DNA of 64,000 nucleotides from DASUKM01 sp036278735 (GCA_036278735.1 DASUKM010000019.1:1-64000), one strand, 5' to 3'. Counted from the first letter of the stretch, positions 40,102-50,200 are shown. Numbers and translations are program-made. Notes: a model not told the origin generated them from the sequence alone.

Positions 40102-41928
40102 ATGAAAACGACCCTCGCCCTCGCCGCCGGTCTGGTCTCCGTCGTCACGCTGACGCTGTTCGCACAGGCGCCGAGCGTCGCGGACATGAACGCGCGGCTG
40201 CGCGCTGAAGAGACCAACCACTCGAAAATCATGTGGATCATGCACGAGATCAGCGACGTGCACGGTCCGCGGCTGACAGGGTCGCCGGGCCTGCGCGCCG
40301 CGCAGGACTGGGCGGTCGCCACGATGAAGTCGTGGGGGCTGTCGAACGTGAAGCTGGAGCCGTGGGACTTCAACCACCAGGGATGGCAGAACGACGAGCT
40401 CGAGGCGAACGTCCTGCAGCCGTTCCAGCAGCCGCTGGACGTCCGCGCCGTCGCGTGGACGCCGGGCACGAACGGCCCCGCCGAGGGTCCCGTGCTCATC
40501 GTCGAACCGCCGATGCCGCCGGCGGTTGCACGCGGGCGCGGCGGCTTCGGGGGACCCTCGCCCGCCGATCTCCAGGCGATCGCGCAGGCTGGAACGTCGG
40601 CACCGCCAATGCCGCCTCCGCCGGCACCGTCGACGAAGCCTGTCACGCAGGCCGACCTCGACGCCTATCTCGCGTCGATCGAGCCCAAGGTGAAGGGGGC
40701 CATCATCTTCGACGGTCCTCACGTCGAAGTGCCGGAGAACTTCGTGCCGGCGCCGCTGCGGCGTCCCGAGGAGCAATGGGAAAACCAGCGCGGCCGCCGG
40801 GGCGGTTTCCGGCGCGGCGGACCGGCCACGCCGCAGAGTGGCCTGAGCGCAGCCGAGATCACCGCGCAGGTGAACCGGTTCCTCGTCGAGCATGGCGCGC
40901 TGGTGAAGGTGACCGACGCGGGGCGCGCGTACGGGAACATCGTGCAGCAGTCCACCGCCGGCTACAACGAGAACCCGGACAACCCGAATCTGCCCACGGT
41001 GCTCATGGGCAACGAGGACTACGGACGCATCTACCGCACCATCACGCTGGACCAGGTGCCCGTCACCGTCCGGATCAACATCCGCAACCGGTTCTATCCT
41101 GAAGGGCGCACCGTCTACAACGTGACGGGCGAGCTGCCCGGCACGGACAAGGCCGACGAAGTCGTCATGATCGGCGGCCACTTCGACTCATGGAATCCGG
41201 CGACGGGTGCGACCGACAACGGCGCGGGCTCGAGCGACGCGCTCGAGGCCATCCGGCTGCTGAAGGCCGTGGGCGCGCAGCCGCGGCGCACGATCCGCGT
41301 GGCGTTGTGGAGCGGCGAAGAACAGGGGCTCTACGGCTCGATCGCCTACGTCGCGCAGCACTTCGGCAGCGCGGAGCACCCCAAGCCCGAGTACGCCAAG
41401 TTCGACGGCTACCTGAACATCGATGCCGGCACCGGCAAGCCGCGCGCGGCGAGCGTGTTCGGTCCGCCCGAGGCCGCCGGGATGGTGCAGGACGTGATGT
41501 CGCTGTTCAAGGACTGGGGCTTCCACCACGTGTCGCCGACGGTGAGGCGCAACACCGGCGGGACCGACAGCACGTCGTTCAACAACGCGGGACTGCCTGG
41601 CATCGGCTACAACCAGGATCCGTTCGATTACGGCACGTTCACGCACCACACCATCTACGACACCTACGAGCGCATCTACGAGCCCGACCTGCGCGAGTCC
41701 GCCGTCGAGGAAGCCTTGACGGCCTACGCGCTCGCGATGGCCGACCAGATGCTGCCGCGCTGCTCCGCGTCGACGATGCCGCCGCCCCCGCCGCAGCCGG
41801 CGCCGCGGCCTGGCGCGGCGCGAGGCCACGTGCCCGTGACGCCGGTGCACGAAGTGTACGGTCCGCCGCTCGCGCCGGGTCAGGAGCCGCCGGCCGCACC
41901 GGAATCGTGCACGGCGGGGGGACAATAA
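40102..41928 (+). CDS. Secreted M28 family zinc peptidase
   Basis: 608 residues with a signal peptide (TTLALAAGLVSVVTLTLFAQA). The M28 catalytic domain has GGHFDSWNPATGATDNGAG (His and bridging Asp), ALWSGEEQGLYGS (Glu base and zinc ligand), YLNIDAGTGKPR and THHTIYDTYERI (last His ligand). A Gly/Arg/Pro-rich insertion lies at about residues 150-180 and a Pro-rich tail at the end. Family members are aminopeptidases or carboxypeptidases that act outside the cell on peptides. Complete; no neighbouring operon partner. Confidence 0.93.
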   Translation: MKTTLALAAGLVSVVTLTLFAQAPSVADMNARLRAEETNHSKIMWIMHEISDVHGPRLTGSPGLRAAQDWAVATMKSWGLSNVKLEPWDFNHQGWQNDELEANVLQPFQQPLDVRAVAWTPGTNGPAEGPVLIVEPPMPPAVARGRGGFGGPSPADLQAIAQAGTSAPPMPPPPAPSTKPVTQADLDAYLASIEPKVKGAIIFDGPHVEVPENFVPAPLRRPEEQWENQRGRRGGFRRGGPATPQSGLSAAEITAQVNRFLVEHGALVKVTDAGRAYGNIVQQSTAGYNENPDNPNLPTVLMGNEDYGRIYRTITLDQVPVTVRINIRNRFYPEGRTVYNVTGELPGTDKADEVVMIGGHFDSWNPATGATDNGAGSSDALEAIRLLKAVGAQPRRTIRVALWSGEEQGLYGSIAYVAQHFGSAEHPKPEYAKFDGYLNIDAGTGKPRAASVFGPPEAAGMVQDVMSLFKDWGFHHVSPTVRRNTGGTDSTSFNNAGLPGIGYNQDPFDYGTFTHHTIYDTYERIYEPDLRESAVEEALTAYALAMADQMLPRCSASTMPPPPPQPAPRPGAARGHVPVTPVHEVYGPPLAPGQEPPAAPESCTAGGQ

Positions 41929-41949
41929 CCGAGGAACGGCGATCATCGC

Positions 41950-42075
41950 GCGCGTCCGTTGCCGCGATCCGACGCCATCGAGATCGCGCAGCAGATCGCC
42001 GACGCGCTGGAGGGGGTGCACGAGCACGGGGTCGTGCACCGCGACCTCGAGCCGGCGAACGTGAAGGTGCCGGCC
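41950..42075 (+). pseudogene. Serine/threonine kinase catalytic-loop fragment
   Basis: The plus-strand frame reads IEIAQQIADALEGVHEHGVVHRDLEPANVKVPA, matching the helix and HRDLKPANIKV catalytic loop of bacterial Hanks-type kinases (Glu replaces Lys). Nothing before or after continues the kinase domain; it lies between the M28 and creatininase genes. A relic, of about 40 codons. Confidence 0.6.
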
Positions 42076-42079
42076 CTTG

Positions 42080-43432
42080 CTACCGAATCATCGTGGCCTG
42101 GTCCTGCACGATCAGCCAGCGTCCGCCGCGGCGCGCCACGACGAACGTCCGGATCAGGCGTGGGTTGGCGTACGTCGCGCCGTCCGGTGTCGTGAACGTA
42201 CTCACGTGGCTGGTGACGGTCGCGACCGCGACATCGGGCGTGGTAAAGCGCACGTCCATCCGGTCGATCGTGTCGGAGGCGCCCTTCAGGAACGTGGCAT
42301 GCACCTCGTGCAGTTCCTTCAGCACCGCCTGGCGGCCGCGCGTCCGGCCGCCGAACGGATTGAGGTGATTCCAGTCGTCGGCCGTGAACTCCGCCACGCG
42401 ATCGAAGCTGTGCGAGTTGAACGCCGCGTGAAACCGCTCGACGGTCCGGCGTACCGCAGCCTCGGGGCTCTCGTCCTGAACCGAAGCGGCCGGTGTCGCG
42501 GCGCGGCGTCCGAGCGATTCCCTGATGGCGTCGCCAATCAGCCGCGCGCGATAGTCGGCGATGGTCTTGCCCGCGCTGGCCGAGGCCCGCGCCACGGGAA
42601 ATCCACCCATGCCGTTCGGATTCATCCCGCGGTCGCCAGCCTCGCCAGCGGCGAAGAAGCGGGACGAGGGCGCATCGGGCAGCGACGCATAGCCAGGCCG
42701 CACGAGGTCGGGCCTGAAGAACAGCATGAGGCTGGTTTCCCACCCGTCCGCGTGCGTGCTCGCGGCCTCCTCCGATCCTCGACCCAGCAGCCGCGTCAGC
42801 ATCGGGAAGTTGAGACCGTGCTCGATCGGCAGCACACGCGCGGTCGGGGCAAGATCCAGCATGGCGAGCCGCTCGCTGTCGATGAGCGCCCACGCGTCGA
42901 TTCCCGGCACGCGCCCGCCCGCCTCGTCCGCGATTCGCGCGACGGCCTTCAGTTGCCGGCCGCCGAGGTGTCCGCTGTACAGAAACGCATGGCGCACACC
43001 GTTGTCGCGTAGCGAGTGCAGCAGGTCCACGTAGACGGCGACGAACGCGTCGGTGCCGATCGTGAGGCTGCCCGGATAAAAGTACGTCCCGTCGCGCGTC
43101 CAGTCGCCCCGCTCGCTGGTGATGCCGATGTTGAGCGGCGGCGCGAGGACCGTCGCGATCCCGGCGTCGTTCAAGTAACGCCCCACCATCGCCAGCTGCG
43201 CGGTCGCGCCAATCGCGTCCGACCCGAGCGGCAGGTGGGGTCCATGCTCCTCGATCGTGCCGATCGGCACGAGGGCGATATCGGTCTTCGCCATCGCCGC
43301 TTCGAATTCAGGAAAGGTCATCTCGAGCATGGACCGGGCCTCGATCGTGCCGGCTGGCTGACGGTGCGGGCTCACCGCCCCACCCCACAGCGCGGCGGAT
43401 ACCAGGGCCGTCGTCATCACGAAACGTGTCAT
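42080..43432 (-). CDS. Secreted creatininase-family amidohydrolase fused to an NTF2-like domain
   Basis: 450 residues. A signal (TRFVMTTALVSAALWGG) precedes the creatininase domain: MTFPEFEAAM, LVPIGTIEEHGPHLPLGSDAIGATA with the metal ligands Glu/His/Asp, and FLYSGHLGGRQLKAVARI. From residue ~315 the protein continues into a SnoaL/SgcJ-like NTF2 domain (AAVRRTVERFHAAFNSHSFDRVAEFTADDWNHLNPFGG ... RWLIVQDQATMIR). Creatininase-type enzymes hydrolyse cyclic amides; members also act in cofactor synthesis. The fusion with NTF2 is uncommon; the substrate is unknown. Confidence 0.85.
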   Translation of the reverse strand: MTRFVMTTALVSAALWGGAVSPHRQPAGTIEARSMLEMTFPEFEAAMAKTDIALVPIGTIEEHGPHLPLGSDAIGATAQLAMVGRYLNDAGIATVLAPPLNIGITSERGDWTRDGTYFYPGSLTIGTDAFVAVYVDLLHSLRDNGVRHAFLYSGHLGGRQLKAVARIADEAGGRVPGIDAWALIDSERLAMLDLAPTARVLPIEHGLNFPMLTRLLGRGSEEAASTHADGWETSLMLFFRPDLVRPGYASLPDAPSSRFFAAGEAGDRGMNPNGMGGFPVARASASAGKTIADYRARLIGDAIRESLGRRAATPAASVQDESPEAAVRRTVERFHAAFNSHSFDRVAEFTADDWNHLNPFGGRTRGRQAVLKELHEVHATFLKGASDTIDRMDVRFTTPDVAVATVTSHVSTFTTPDGATYANPRLIRTFVVARRGGRWLIVQDQATMIR

Positions 43433-43461
43433 CGTTCAAGTCCCTTCGTTGCCTTGTTCGG

Positions 43462-43701
43462 CTACTGATTCGTGGCCGACGGACACACCGGTAACCCAAT
43501 CGCTTGCGGCATCGGCAACTCAGTTGGCGAACACGAGGACGACGTGTCCTTGAAGGGGAGGCCGCGAAGGAGCAGGTCGTCGATCAGCCTGAAGATCGCG
43601 GTGTTGAGGCCGATGCCGATGGCGAGGGTCAACGGCGCGATCAGAGTGAAGCCCGGGGACTCGAGGAGCTGACGACAGGCGAACCGCAGGTCAGTCATCA
43701 T
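43462..43701 (-). pseudogene. ADOP N-terminus joined to the tail of a BNR/sortilin-like gene
   Basis: 79 codons. The first ~52 residues (MMTDLRFACRQLLESPGFTLIAPLTLAIGIGLNTAIFRLIDDLLLRGLPF) are the first segment of an ADOP permease. The last 17 (PMPQAIGLPVCPSATNQ) nearly repeat the C-terminus of the large protein encoded at 47243-50338 (PMPQAIALPVCPPAKQ), and the DNA similarity covers about 55 bases up to the stop. It is a mosaic made by deletion or recombination, unlikely to function as a permease. Confidence 0.75.
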
Positions 43702-43771
43702 GGGAGCACGCTCCTGCGGCCCAGTTGTACACGGACCGCAGCCCTACGTCGAGGCCATCCCCACTGCGCGG

Positions 43772-46135
43772 TCAGAAGCCGGTCACGAGCCCAATCCGGA
43801 TGGAGCGCGGGGAGCCGGGCGAGATGTTCGTGTCGCTGTCGGCATCGAGAAAGTACCGCTCGTCGAAAAGGTTCTCGATATTGACCTGGAGGCGGGTTCG
43901 CGGGGTGAACGTCCAGAACGCCGCGACGTCGGCACGCGTGTATCCCGGCAGAACCACGGCGTCGCTGATCTTGGCGAACATGTCGGTCCGCTCGATGATG
44001 CCGAGGGCGACGGCGAGCCGCCGCTGCACCTGATACCGATTCCACAGCGAGAACATCTGATGCGGCACCTGGCCCACGATGGCGCCGGCCGGGGCCGCCG
44101 CGGTCGCGCTCGTGACCCACGCCTTCTGATACGAGTAGCCGCCCGCCACGCTCCAGGCCGCGGTCACGCGTCCGTTCACGCCGACCTCGAAGCCGTCGGT
44201 GCGCTGGCTCCCCGTCTGGACGATCCGCGTCGGATCGGCGGGATCGGTCGATCGCGTGTTCGTACGATCCAGGCGGTACACGTCGGCCGTCATCGAAAGG
44301 CCGCCGGCCGTATCCCACTTCACGCCCGCTTCGTAGTTGCTGAACTGCTCGGGTTTTACCTGCTCCGTGATGGTCGTCAACGACGAGAACTGGTCGCCGG
44401 AACTGGGTAGGTACGAGACGGCGTAGCTGGTGTACAGCGACAGGCGCCGAACAGGCTCGTAGATCACGGCACCGCGCGGCGAGAGAAGATCGTCGACCCG
44501 TTCGAGCGTGTCCCCGGAACGATTGTTGTGGTACGTCAGATCGAAGCGATCCAGCCGGAGTCCGGCGACGACCTGCACCTGGTCTGAGAGCGCGATCTGA
44601 TCCTGGGCATACATCGCGCCGACCTTCGTCGTGAGGTGATTGTCAGCGTCGGTCGCGCTCTGACGGAACGTCGCTGGCACGTCAATCGTCGGCGCCGAGA
44701 CCGAAACGATCGTGGAGGCCGCGCCGTCGCCGAAATATCCGGTGTTGCGGAAATTGTCGGTGAGCTGCAGCCCCGCCTCCGCGCCGGCCAGCACCGTGTG
44801 ATGCAGCCGGCCGGTGGCGACCCGCCAGGTGACGTCGGTCTGATTGAAGACATTCATTCGCGCCGTCGCGTTGTTGTAGGCGGTGAGCGTCAACTGCGCG
44901 CCGTCGGGGCTCACGGCACCCGGAACGAAGTTCTGGTAGCCGCGGCCGTACGCGCCGACGAGCGTGTGATTGCGAATCGTGAACGCGCCGGACCGGTGCT
45001 CGATGGTCGCGTTCGTCAGGTGGACGCTCGCCCGCACGTGGCTGTCGTCTGGATTGCCGAAGTAAGTCGACACGGGCACCGAAACGGGCCGACCCTCGAA
45101 GGACGACACGCCGCGATCGGCGGTCCGCCGATCCCACAGATGGTTGTAGCCGAGCGTCACGGTCGTGTTCGCGGACGGCGTCCACGTCAGCGTCGGGCTC
45201 AGACCGTAGCGCTCGAGGCCGACATGATCGCGAAAACTGCCGGAGTTCTCGTACATGCCATTGAAGCGCACCGCGAGCGTCGGCGAAAGCGCCGTATCGA
45301 GGTCGGTGGTGACGCGTTTGGCCCCGAACGATCCTCCTTCCAGACCGACCGTCCGGTTGCTGCCGACGTACGCCTGCTTCGTCACGCGATTGACGACGCC
45401 GCCGGCGCCGCCGCGGCCGAACAGCAGCGCGTTCGGCCCCTTGATCACCTCGACCCGCTCGACGTCGTACAAGTCCCTGTAGTACTGCACGTCGTCGCGC
45501 ACGCCGTCGACGTAGAAGCTGGACGAGGAGTCGTTCCCCCGGAGCACCACTTCGTCACGATTGCTTTCTCCCTGATGCTGCTGCGCGCCGGGAACGTAGT
45601 GAAACACGTCGCCGAGACCGAGCATCATCTGGTCTTCGATCAGCTGCCTGGTCACGACGGTCACCGCCTGCGGCACGTCGCGGAGTGGCGTGGGCGTCTT
45701 GGTCGCGCTGCCCGTGGCATGCACGGCATAGGGAGAGGGTCCGATCACTTCGACGGTGTCGGTGACGCCCTCGATCGAAAGCACGTACTCGCGGGCGATC
45801 GAACCGGGATCGGACGTGGTGATGGTCCGCTCGATCGCGGCGAAGCCGGGGGCGGCGATGCGCACGGTGTACGTTCCGGGCGTCAGCGTCAGCGCGAAGC
45901 GGCCCTGCCCGTCGCTCCGGACGACGATCGCCGTTCCACCGGCCGCGGCCTGCGCGGTAATCGTGGCGCCGACAATCGGCGCCTGTGACGGATCGACCAC
46001 GAGCCCGCGGGCGGTGATGGCCGCCGCCTGGCCGCGCAGGGCCGGCGCAGCCGAGAGCGAAGAGGACCAGCCTGCGGCGAGCAGGCCGAAGACGACGAAC
46101 GACGCACGAAGCACGGCAACCTCCAGACGCGACAT
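43772..46135 (-). CDS. TonB-dependent siderophore receptor
   Basis: About 787 residues. A signal peptide is followed by a carboxypeptidase-regulatory-like domain (ARGLVVDPSQAPIVGATITAQAA, residues ~45-125), the plug (DVPQAVTVVTRQLIEDQ ... FYVDGVRDDVQYYRDLYDVERVEVIKGPNALLFGRGGAGGVVNRVTK) and a 22-strand barrel ending in NLFDERYFLDADSDTNISPGSPRSIRIGLVTGF. The plug and barrel match siderophore receptors of the outer membrane. The ATG at 46135 is preferred over TTG at 46141. It is divergent from a DtxR-like regulator, so iron-regulated uptake is likely. Confidence 0.93.
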   Translation of the reverse strand: MSRLEVAVLRASFVVFGLLAAGWSSSLSAAPALRGQAAAITARGLVVDPSQAPIVGATITAQAAAGGTAIVVRSDGQGRFALTLTPGTYTVRIAAPGFAAIERTITTSDPGSIAREYVLSIEGVTDTVEVIGPSPYAVHATGSATKTPTPLRDVPQAVTVVTRQLIEDQMMLGLGDVFHYVPGAQQHQGESNRDEVVLRGNDSSSSFYVDGVRDDVQYYRDLYDVERVEVIKGPNALLFGRGGAGGVVNRVTKQAYVGSNRTVGLEGGSFGAKRVTTDLDTALSPTLAVRFNGMYENSGSFRDHVGLERYGLSPTLTWTPSANTTVTLGYNHLWDRRTADRGVSSFEGRPVSVPVSTYFGNPDDSHVRASVHLTNATIEHRSGAFTIRNHTLVGAYGRGYQNFVPGAVSPDGAQLTLTAYNNATARMNVFNQTDVTWRVATGRLHHTVLAGAEAGLQLTDNFRNTGYFGDGAASTIVSVSAPTIDVPATFRQSATDADNHLTTKVGAMYAQDQIALSDQVQVVAGLRLDRFDLTYHNNRSGDTLERVDDLLSPRGAVIYEPVRRLSLYTSYAVSYLPSSGDQFSSLTTITEQVKPEQFSNYEAGVKWDTAGGLSMTADVYRLDRTNTRSTDPADPTRIVQTGSQRTDGFEVGVNGRVTAAWSVAGGYSYQKAWVTSATAAAPAGAIVGQVPHQMFSLWNRYQVQRRLAVALGIIERTDMFAKISDAVVLPGYTRADVAAFWTFTPRTRLQVNIENLFDERYFLDADSDTNISPGSPRSIRIGLVTGF

Positions 46136-46145
46136 GTTCAAAACA

Positions 46146-46196
46146 CACTATCAATCATATGTTTTATATGTCAAACACAAGGATGTGCTATAAAAT
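46146..46196. promoter_or_regulatory. Divergent iron-locus promoters with inverted repeat
   Basis: For the receptor (minus strand) there is a perfect -35 TTGACA (complement of 46169-46174) and a -10-like GATAGT (complement of 46147-46152). For the regulator (plus) a -10 TATAAA lies at 46189-46194, nine bases before the ATG at 46203. The inverted repeat CATAT-GTTTT-ATATG (46156-46170) lies between the receptor promoter hexamers and is a good candidate site for the DtxR-like repressor. Both transcripts would have very short or no leaders. Confidence 0.6.
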
Positions 46197-46202
46197 CAGC
46201 GC

Positions 46203-46730
46203 ATGGATACCTGGAAGGAGTTCGAGGCCAACGAACTGACCCACAGCGCGGCCCACCACCTCCTCGCGATTCACGACGTCGGGCTCGAGTACGGCGGGTG
46301 GGCGCGCGTCTCGGACATCGCGCGCGCGCTCAACATCACGCGCGGCAGCGTCTCGATCAATCTCCGGGCGTTGAAGAAGCGCGGCTGGGTCGAGACCGAC
46401 GCGCACAGGCTCGTCAAGCTGACCGCGTCAGGGCTCCAGATCGTCAGGACGGTCATGGCCAAGCGCGTCGTCCTGGAAACGTTCTTCACGGACGTGCTCG
46501 GCGTGCCGCGTTCCCAGGCGGCAATCGACAGCTGCAAGATCGAGCACCTGATCAGCCATTCGACCGGCGAGCGCCTCGCCCTCTTCCTGCGCTTTCTCGC
46601 GTCCGGCGACGCCGCGAACGCGGCGCGGGCGTCCCGCTTCAGACGCTTCCACGCGAAGTGTCCGAAGAGCGGCACGTGCGAGGTCTGCAAGGGCCAGTGC
46701 CTGGTCGACGAAATGAAGCGGGCGATCTGA
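46203..46730 (+). CDS. DtxR/MntR-like metal-dependent regulator with Cys-rich tail
   Basis: 175 residues. The winged helix (ARVSDIARALNITRGSVSINLRALKKRGWVETDAHRLVKLTASG) is followed by the DtxR dimerisation part with Cys111, Glu114 and His115 in SCKIEHLISHSTGERL, at the spacing of the metal-sensing residues of DtxR. The C-terminus adds CPKSGTCEVCKGQC, four cysteines in a Cx5Cx2Cx3C pattern, not part of DtxR itself, and possibly a zinc or iron-sulfur site. It should repress the divergent receptor and its own operon with the ferritin-like gene, four bases downstream. Confidence 0.85.
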   Translation: MDTWKEFEANELTHSAAHHLLAIHDVGLEYGGWARVSDIARALNITRGSVSINLRALKKRGWVETDAHRLVKLTASGLQIVRTVMAKRVVLETFFTDVLGVPRSQAAIDSCKIEHLISHSTGERLALFLRFLASGDAANAARASRFRRFHAKCPKSGTCEVCKGQCLVDEMKRAI

Positions 46731-46734
46731 CGGC

Positions 46735-47223
46735 ATGGCCAGGCATCCCGTACCGGCCGACCTGATCGACGATCTGAACCGCCTGATGGCCGAAGAGGCC
46801 GAGGCCTGCCTGCGCTACTTCCAGATGCGCTTTCGCGTGCGCGGTCCGGGCGCCGCGGCGGCCGGCAGGTTTTTCGAGGAAGCCATCAAGGAAACGCTCG
46901 AGCACGCCGACGCCCTCGCGCGTCAGATTCACGCGCTGGGGCACATCCCGGCGCTGCGCATCAACCTGACGCTCGACGGCGCGTCCATGCGATCCGGAGA
47001 GGCGCTGGCCGAGGCGCTCGACGTCGAGCAGCAGGCGCTCGACGCGTATCAGGAATTCCTGCCGCGCGTCGCCGGCGACCCCACGCTCGAGAAGTTCATC
47101 CGCGAACAGATCGCCACCGAGACGGAGCACGTCGAGGAAATCAAGCACGTCGTTCGCACGGCGCACTCGCTGAAGCTGGTGACGCCGCGGACCGCCGGCT
47201 CGCCTAAGACGCGCCGACCCTGA
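46735..47223 (+). CDS. Ferritin-like/bacterioferritin domain protein
   Basis: 162 residues with four helices carrying the di-iron ligands: LMAEEAEACLRYFQM, EAIKETLEHADALARQIHALG, LDVEQQALDAYQEFL and REQIATETEHVEEIKHVV. It has two E/ExxH half-sites as in bacterioferritin and related DPS-like proteins, which oxidise and store iron. It is co-transcribed with the DtxR-like regulator, four bases upstream, making an uptake/sensing/storage set with the receptor. Confidence 0.88.
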   Translation: MARHPVPADLIDDLNRLMAEEAEACLRYFQMRFRVRGPGAAAAGRFFEEAIKETLEHADALARQIHALGHIPALRINLTLDGASMRSGEALAEALDVEQQALDAYQEFLPRVAGDPTLEKFIREQIATETEHVEEIKHVVRTAHSLKLVTPRTAGSPKTRRP

Positions 47224-47242
47224 GCGGTTCCGAGGTCGCGCC

Positions 47243-50200
47243 TTACTGTTTCGCCGGTGGACACACGGGCAACGCAATCGCTTGCGGCATCGGCACCGGC
47301 GGAGCGCCTCCGGATGCCAACGCGGCGTTCACCTGCCCCAGCTCCTGCGACTGCAACGCCGTCCAGTCCGAGAGTGCCGATCGCAGGCTCCCACATGCCG
47401 CGGCGTAGGCGCCGGTCATCGAGGGGGTCGGTGCGACGTCGGCCGAGTCGAGCTCCTCGAGCAAGTGATTCATCGTCGCCAGACTCTTGTCGAGCGACAC
47501 GGCGACCGGCGCCTTGTCGTCGAGGCTCTTCATGAGCGCCGCGAGGCTCCCGGCCGATGCGCCGTTTGGCTCGAGCCGAGCCGCCGCCACGCGCAAGGCA
47601 GACACCTGCTCGATGGCGGTGCCCGCCTCCTTGGCGCCGCGGTAGATCCGCATCTGCAACTCGTGCTGCGCGACGAGATCCGAAGGGGCCGCTGTCGAGC
47701 GGGGGTCGTTCCGCACTCGAACGGTCTGCGTATACGAGGTCCCGTCGACGTTGAGCCGCACCGTGTAGACGCCGGGCAGCGCCAACGGCCCCTGGTAGTA
47801 CATCGGCGTCTTGCCCGGAACGGCCCGGATGGTGACGTGCTCGCCGGTCGACGGCGGATCGTCGTAGCGCACGTCCCAATTGATCCGATTCAAACCGACC
47901 CCCGTGGGCAGCGGCTTCGGTGGGCTGAGCCACCAGTCGGGATACTCGCGTCCACCGCGCGTCATCGGCGGCACCGGCGCGCTCGACAGATGACGCACGA
48001 CGTTTCCGCTCGCATCCAGGATGTCGATCGCGATGGGCGCCGACGGCGGCTTCGACAGCGAGTAGTAGATGACCGCCCCGACCGGCGGATTCTCGAAGTG
48101 CGGAATCTCCGGCGGAAATGGCGTGTCTCCGCCGATGTTCTGGCGAACGCGAACGGCGCCGCCCGGCGCGAACAAGTGCGCCGGCTGCTGTTCGGTCTCG
48201 CCCGTAATCTGCCGCAGCGGCGAGTAGTCGTCGAGCACCCAGATACCGCGTCCGAACGTCGCGATCAGGAGATCGTCGCCGTGAATCACGATGTCGCGCA
48301 CCGAGGTCGTCGGCAGGTTCAACCCGAGGGGCTGCCAGCGATCGCCGTCGTCGAACGAAGCATAGATGGAGCTTTCGGTCGCCGCGAACACGAGGCCGGC
48401 GCGCTGCGTGTCCGTACGGACGGCGTTCACGAAGCTTCCGCTCGCCTGGTCGAACGGCAGGCCGTCGACCGTCTCGGTCCACGTCTTCCCGTAATCGCGC
48501 GTGCGATAGATGTGCGGCCGATTGTCGCCCGTCGTGACCGCCGCGAACGCCTCCGCGGCATGCTGGTGCGACGCGTCGATCGACACGACGCTTCCCTGCG
48601 TGTTCGGGATCGACACGTCCGTCCAGTGCGCCCCGTGATCGCGCGTGACGCGCACGCCGCCGCCTCTGACGCCGACCCACAGCAGTCCCCTCGACACGTC
48701 GGACGCCGCGAGCGCCAGGATCGACGCGCGGCTTCCGGTGAAGTCCGGACTGATGGCCTTCCAGTGGCGGCCGCCATCCGTCGTGGACATCACCTTCGAG
48801 TAGCCAGCCATCAACTCCTGGAGATCGAACGGATTCCACACGAGCGGGCCGGGCGTCCCGAGGTGCTCGGCGGGATCGAGGTTCGGTCCGACGTGAATCC
48901 ATTGGTCCGTCGGCAGTGAAAGTCGCACGAGCTGGCTTGCCGAGTCCGGGCCATTGGCGAACAGAATCTTCGGATTGAGCGGATCGGCGGTGATGTAGCC
49001 GGATTCCCAGCCGGGCGTGGGATACCAGTCGAGCGGACCGATGTCGCCGAGATTGCCGCGGCTCCTGACCGCGACCGCACCGCTGTCCTGCTGCTGCCCG
49101 TACACCCAGTAGGGCCAGGAGCTGTCGAGGCCGATGTGGTAGATCTGCGCCGTCGATTGGTTGTACCAGGAGCCCCACGTGGTGCCGCCGTCGACCGACA
49201 CGGACGCCCCCTGATCGCCGGCGAGCAGGATCCGGTTCGGATCGGTCGGATCGATCCACATCTCGTGCGGGTCGTCGCCGCCAGGCGCCCCTTTGAATGC
49301 CTCCCACGTCGCGCCGCCGTCGTGCGATCGATAGGCGGTGATGTGGAGGCCATAGACCAGGTCCGGATTGTCCGGGCTCACGAAGACGCGCTCGGCCCCG
49401 GGCCGCGCGTTCTCGGTCACCGTCTTCCACGTCGTGCCGCCATCGTCTGATCGTGTCAGCGGACCGACGCCGGCAAGGAACACGCGCTGCGCGTTCGTGT
49501 GCGCCGCGACGGCGAGTCGCCGCAGCCCGCGGGCGGTCGCGCCGAGCGCCGGGAGGCCGGCGCCGGCAAGCTTCGTCCACGTCTGGCCGCCGTCGGTCGA
49601 TTTGAAGATTGCACCGGTCGACGTACTGCTCCCGGCGGGAGCGCCCGGCTCGGGCGCATAGTAGCGGCCGGTGACCGCGAACACGACGTCGGGGCGATCG
49701 AACGCCGCGGCGATATCGTCGACGCCGGTCTCGTCGTCCACGAAGAGCGTCCGGGTCCACGTCGTGCCGCCGTCGGTGCTGCGGAACACGCCGCGCACGT
49801 CAGACTTCGTCTGCACGTTGCCGAGCGCCGCCGCAAGGAGGATATCGGGATCCTTCGGGTCGACGATGATGTTCGGCACTTTCGTGTCACCGAGCGACAG
49901 GTGACGCCACGTCCGGCCCGCGTCGCTCGACCTGTAGACGCCGTTGCCGCGATACGTCGCGCGGTACGGATCGCCGGTGCCCGCATAAACGACGTTCGAA
50001 TCGGATGGGGCGACGGCGAGCGAGGCAATCGACGAGATCTCCTTCACGTCGTCGAACACCGGAAACCAGGTCGTGCCCGCGCTCACCGTCTTCCACACGC
50101 CGCCGAATGGCAGGCCGATGTAGAAGACGTTTGGCTGGCCGATGACGCCGGCGACCGCACCCACGCGTCCGCCGCGGAACGGACCGATGTTGCGCCATTG

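Noticed and set aside
47049..49760. 903-codon open frame on the minus strand inside the BNR protein gene
   Set aside because: It is a shadow of the BNR gene in another frame; the real frame has repeated Asp-box motifs and a signal peptide.
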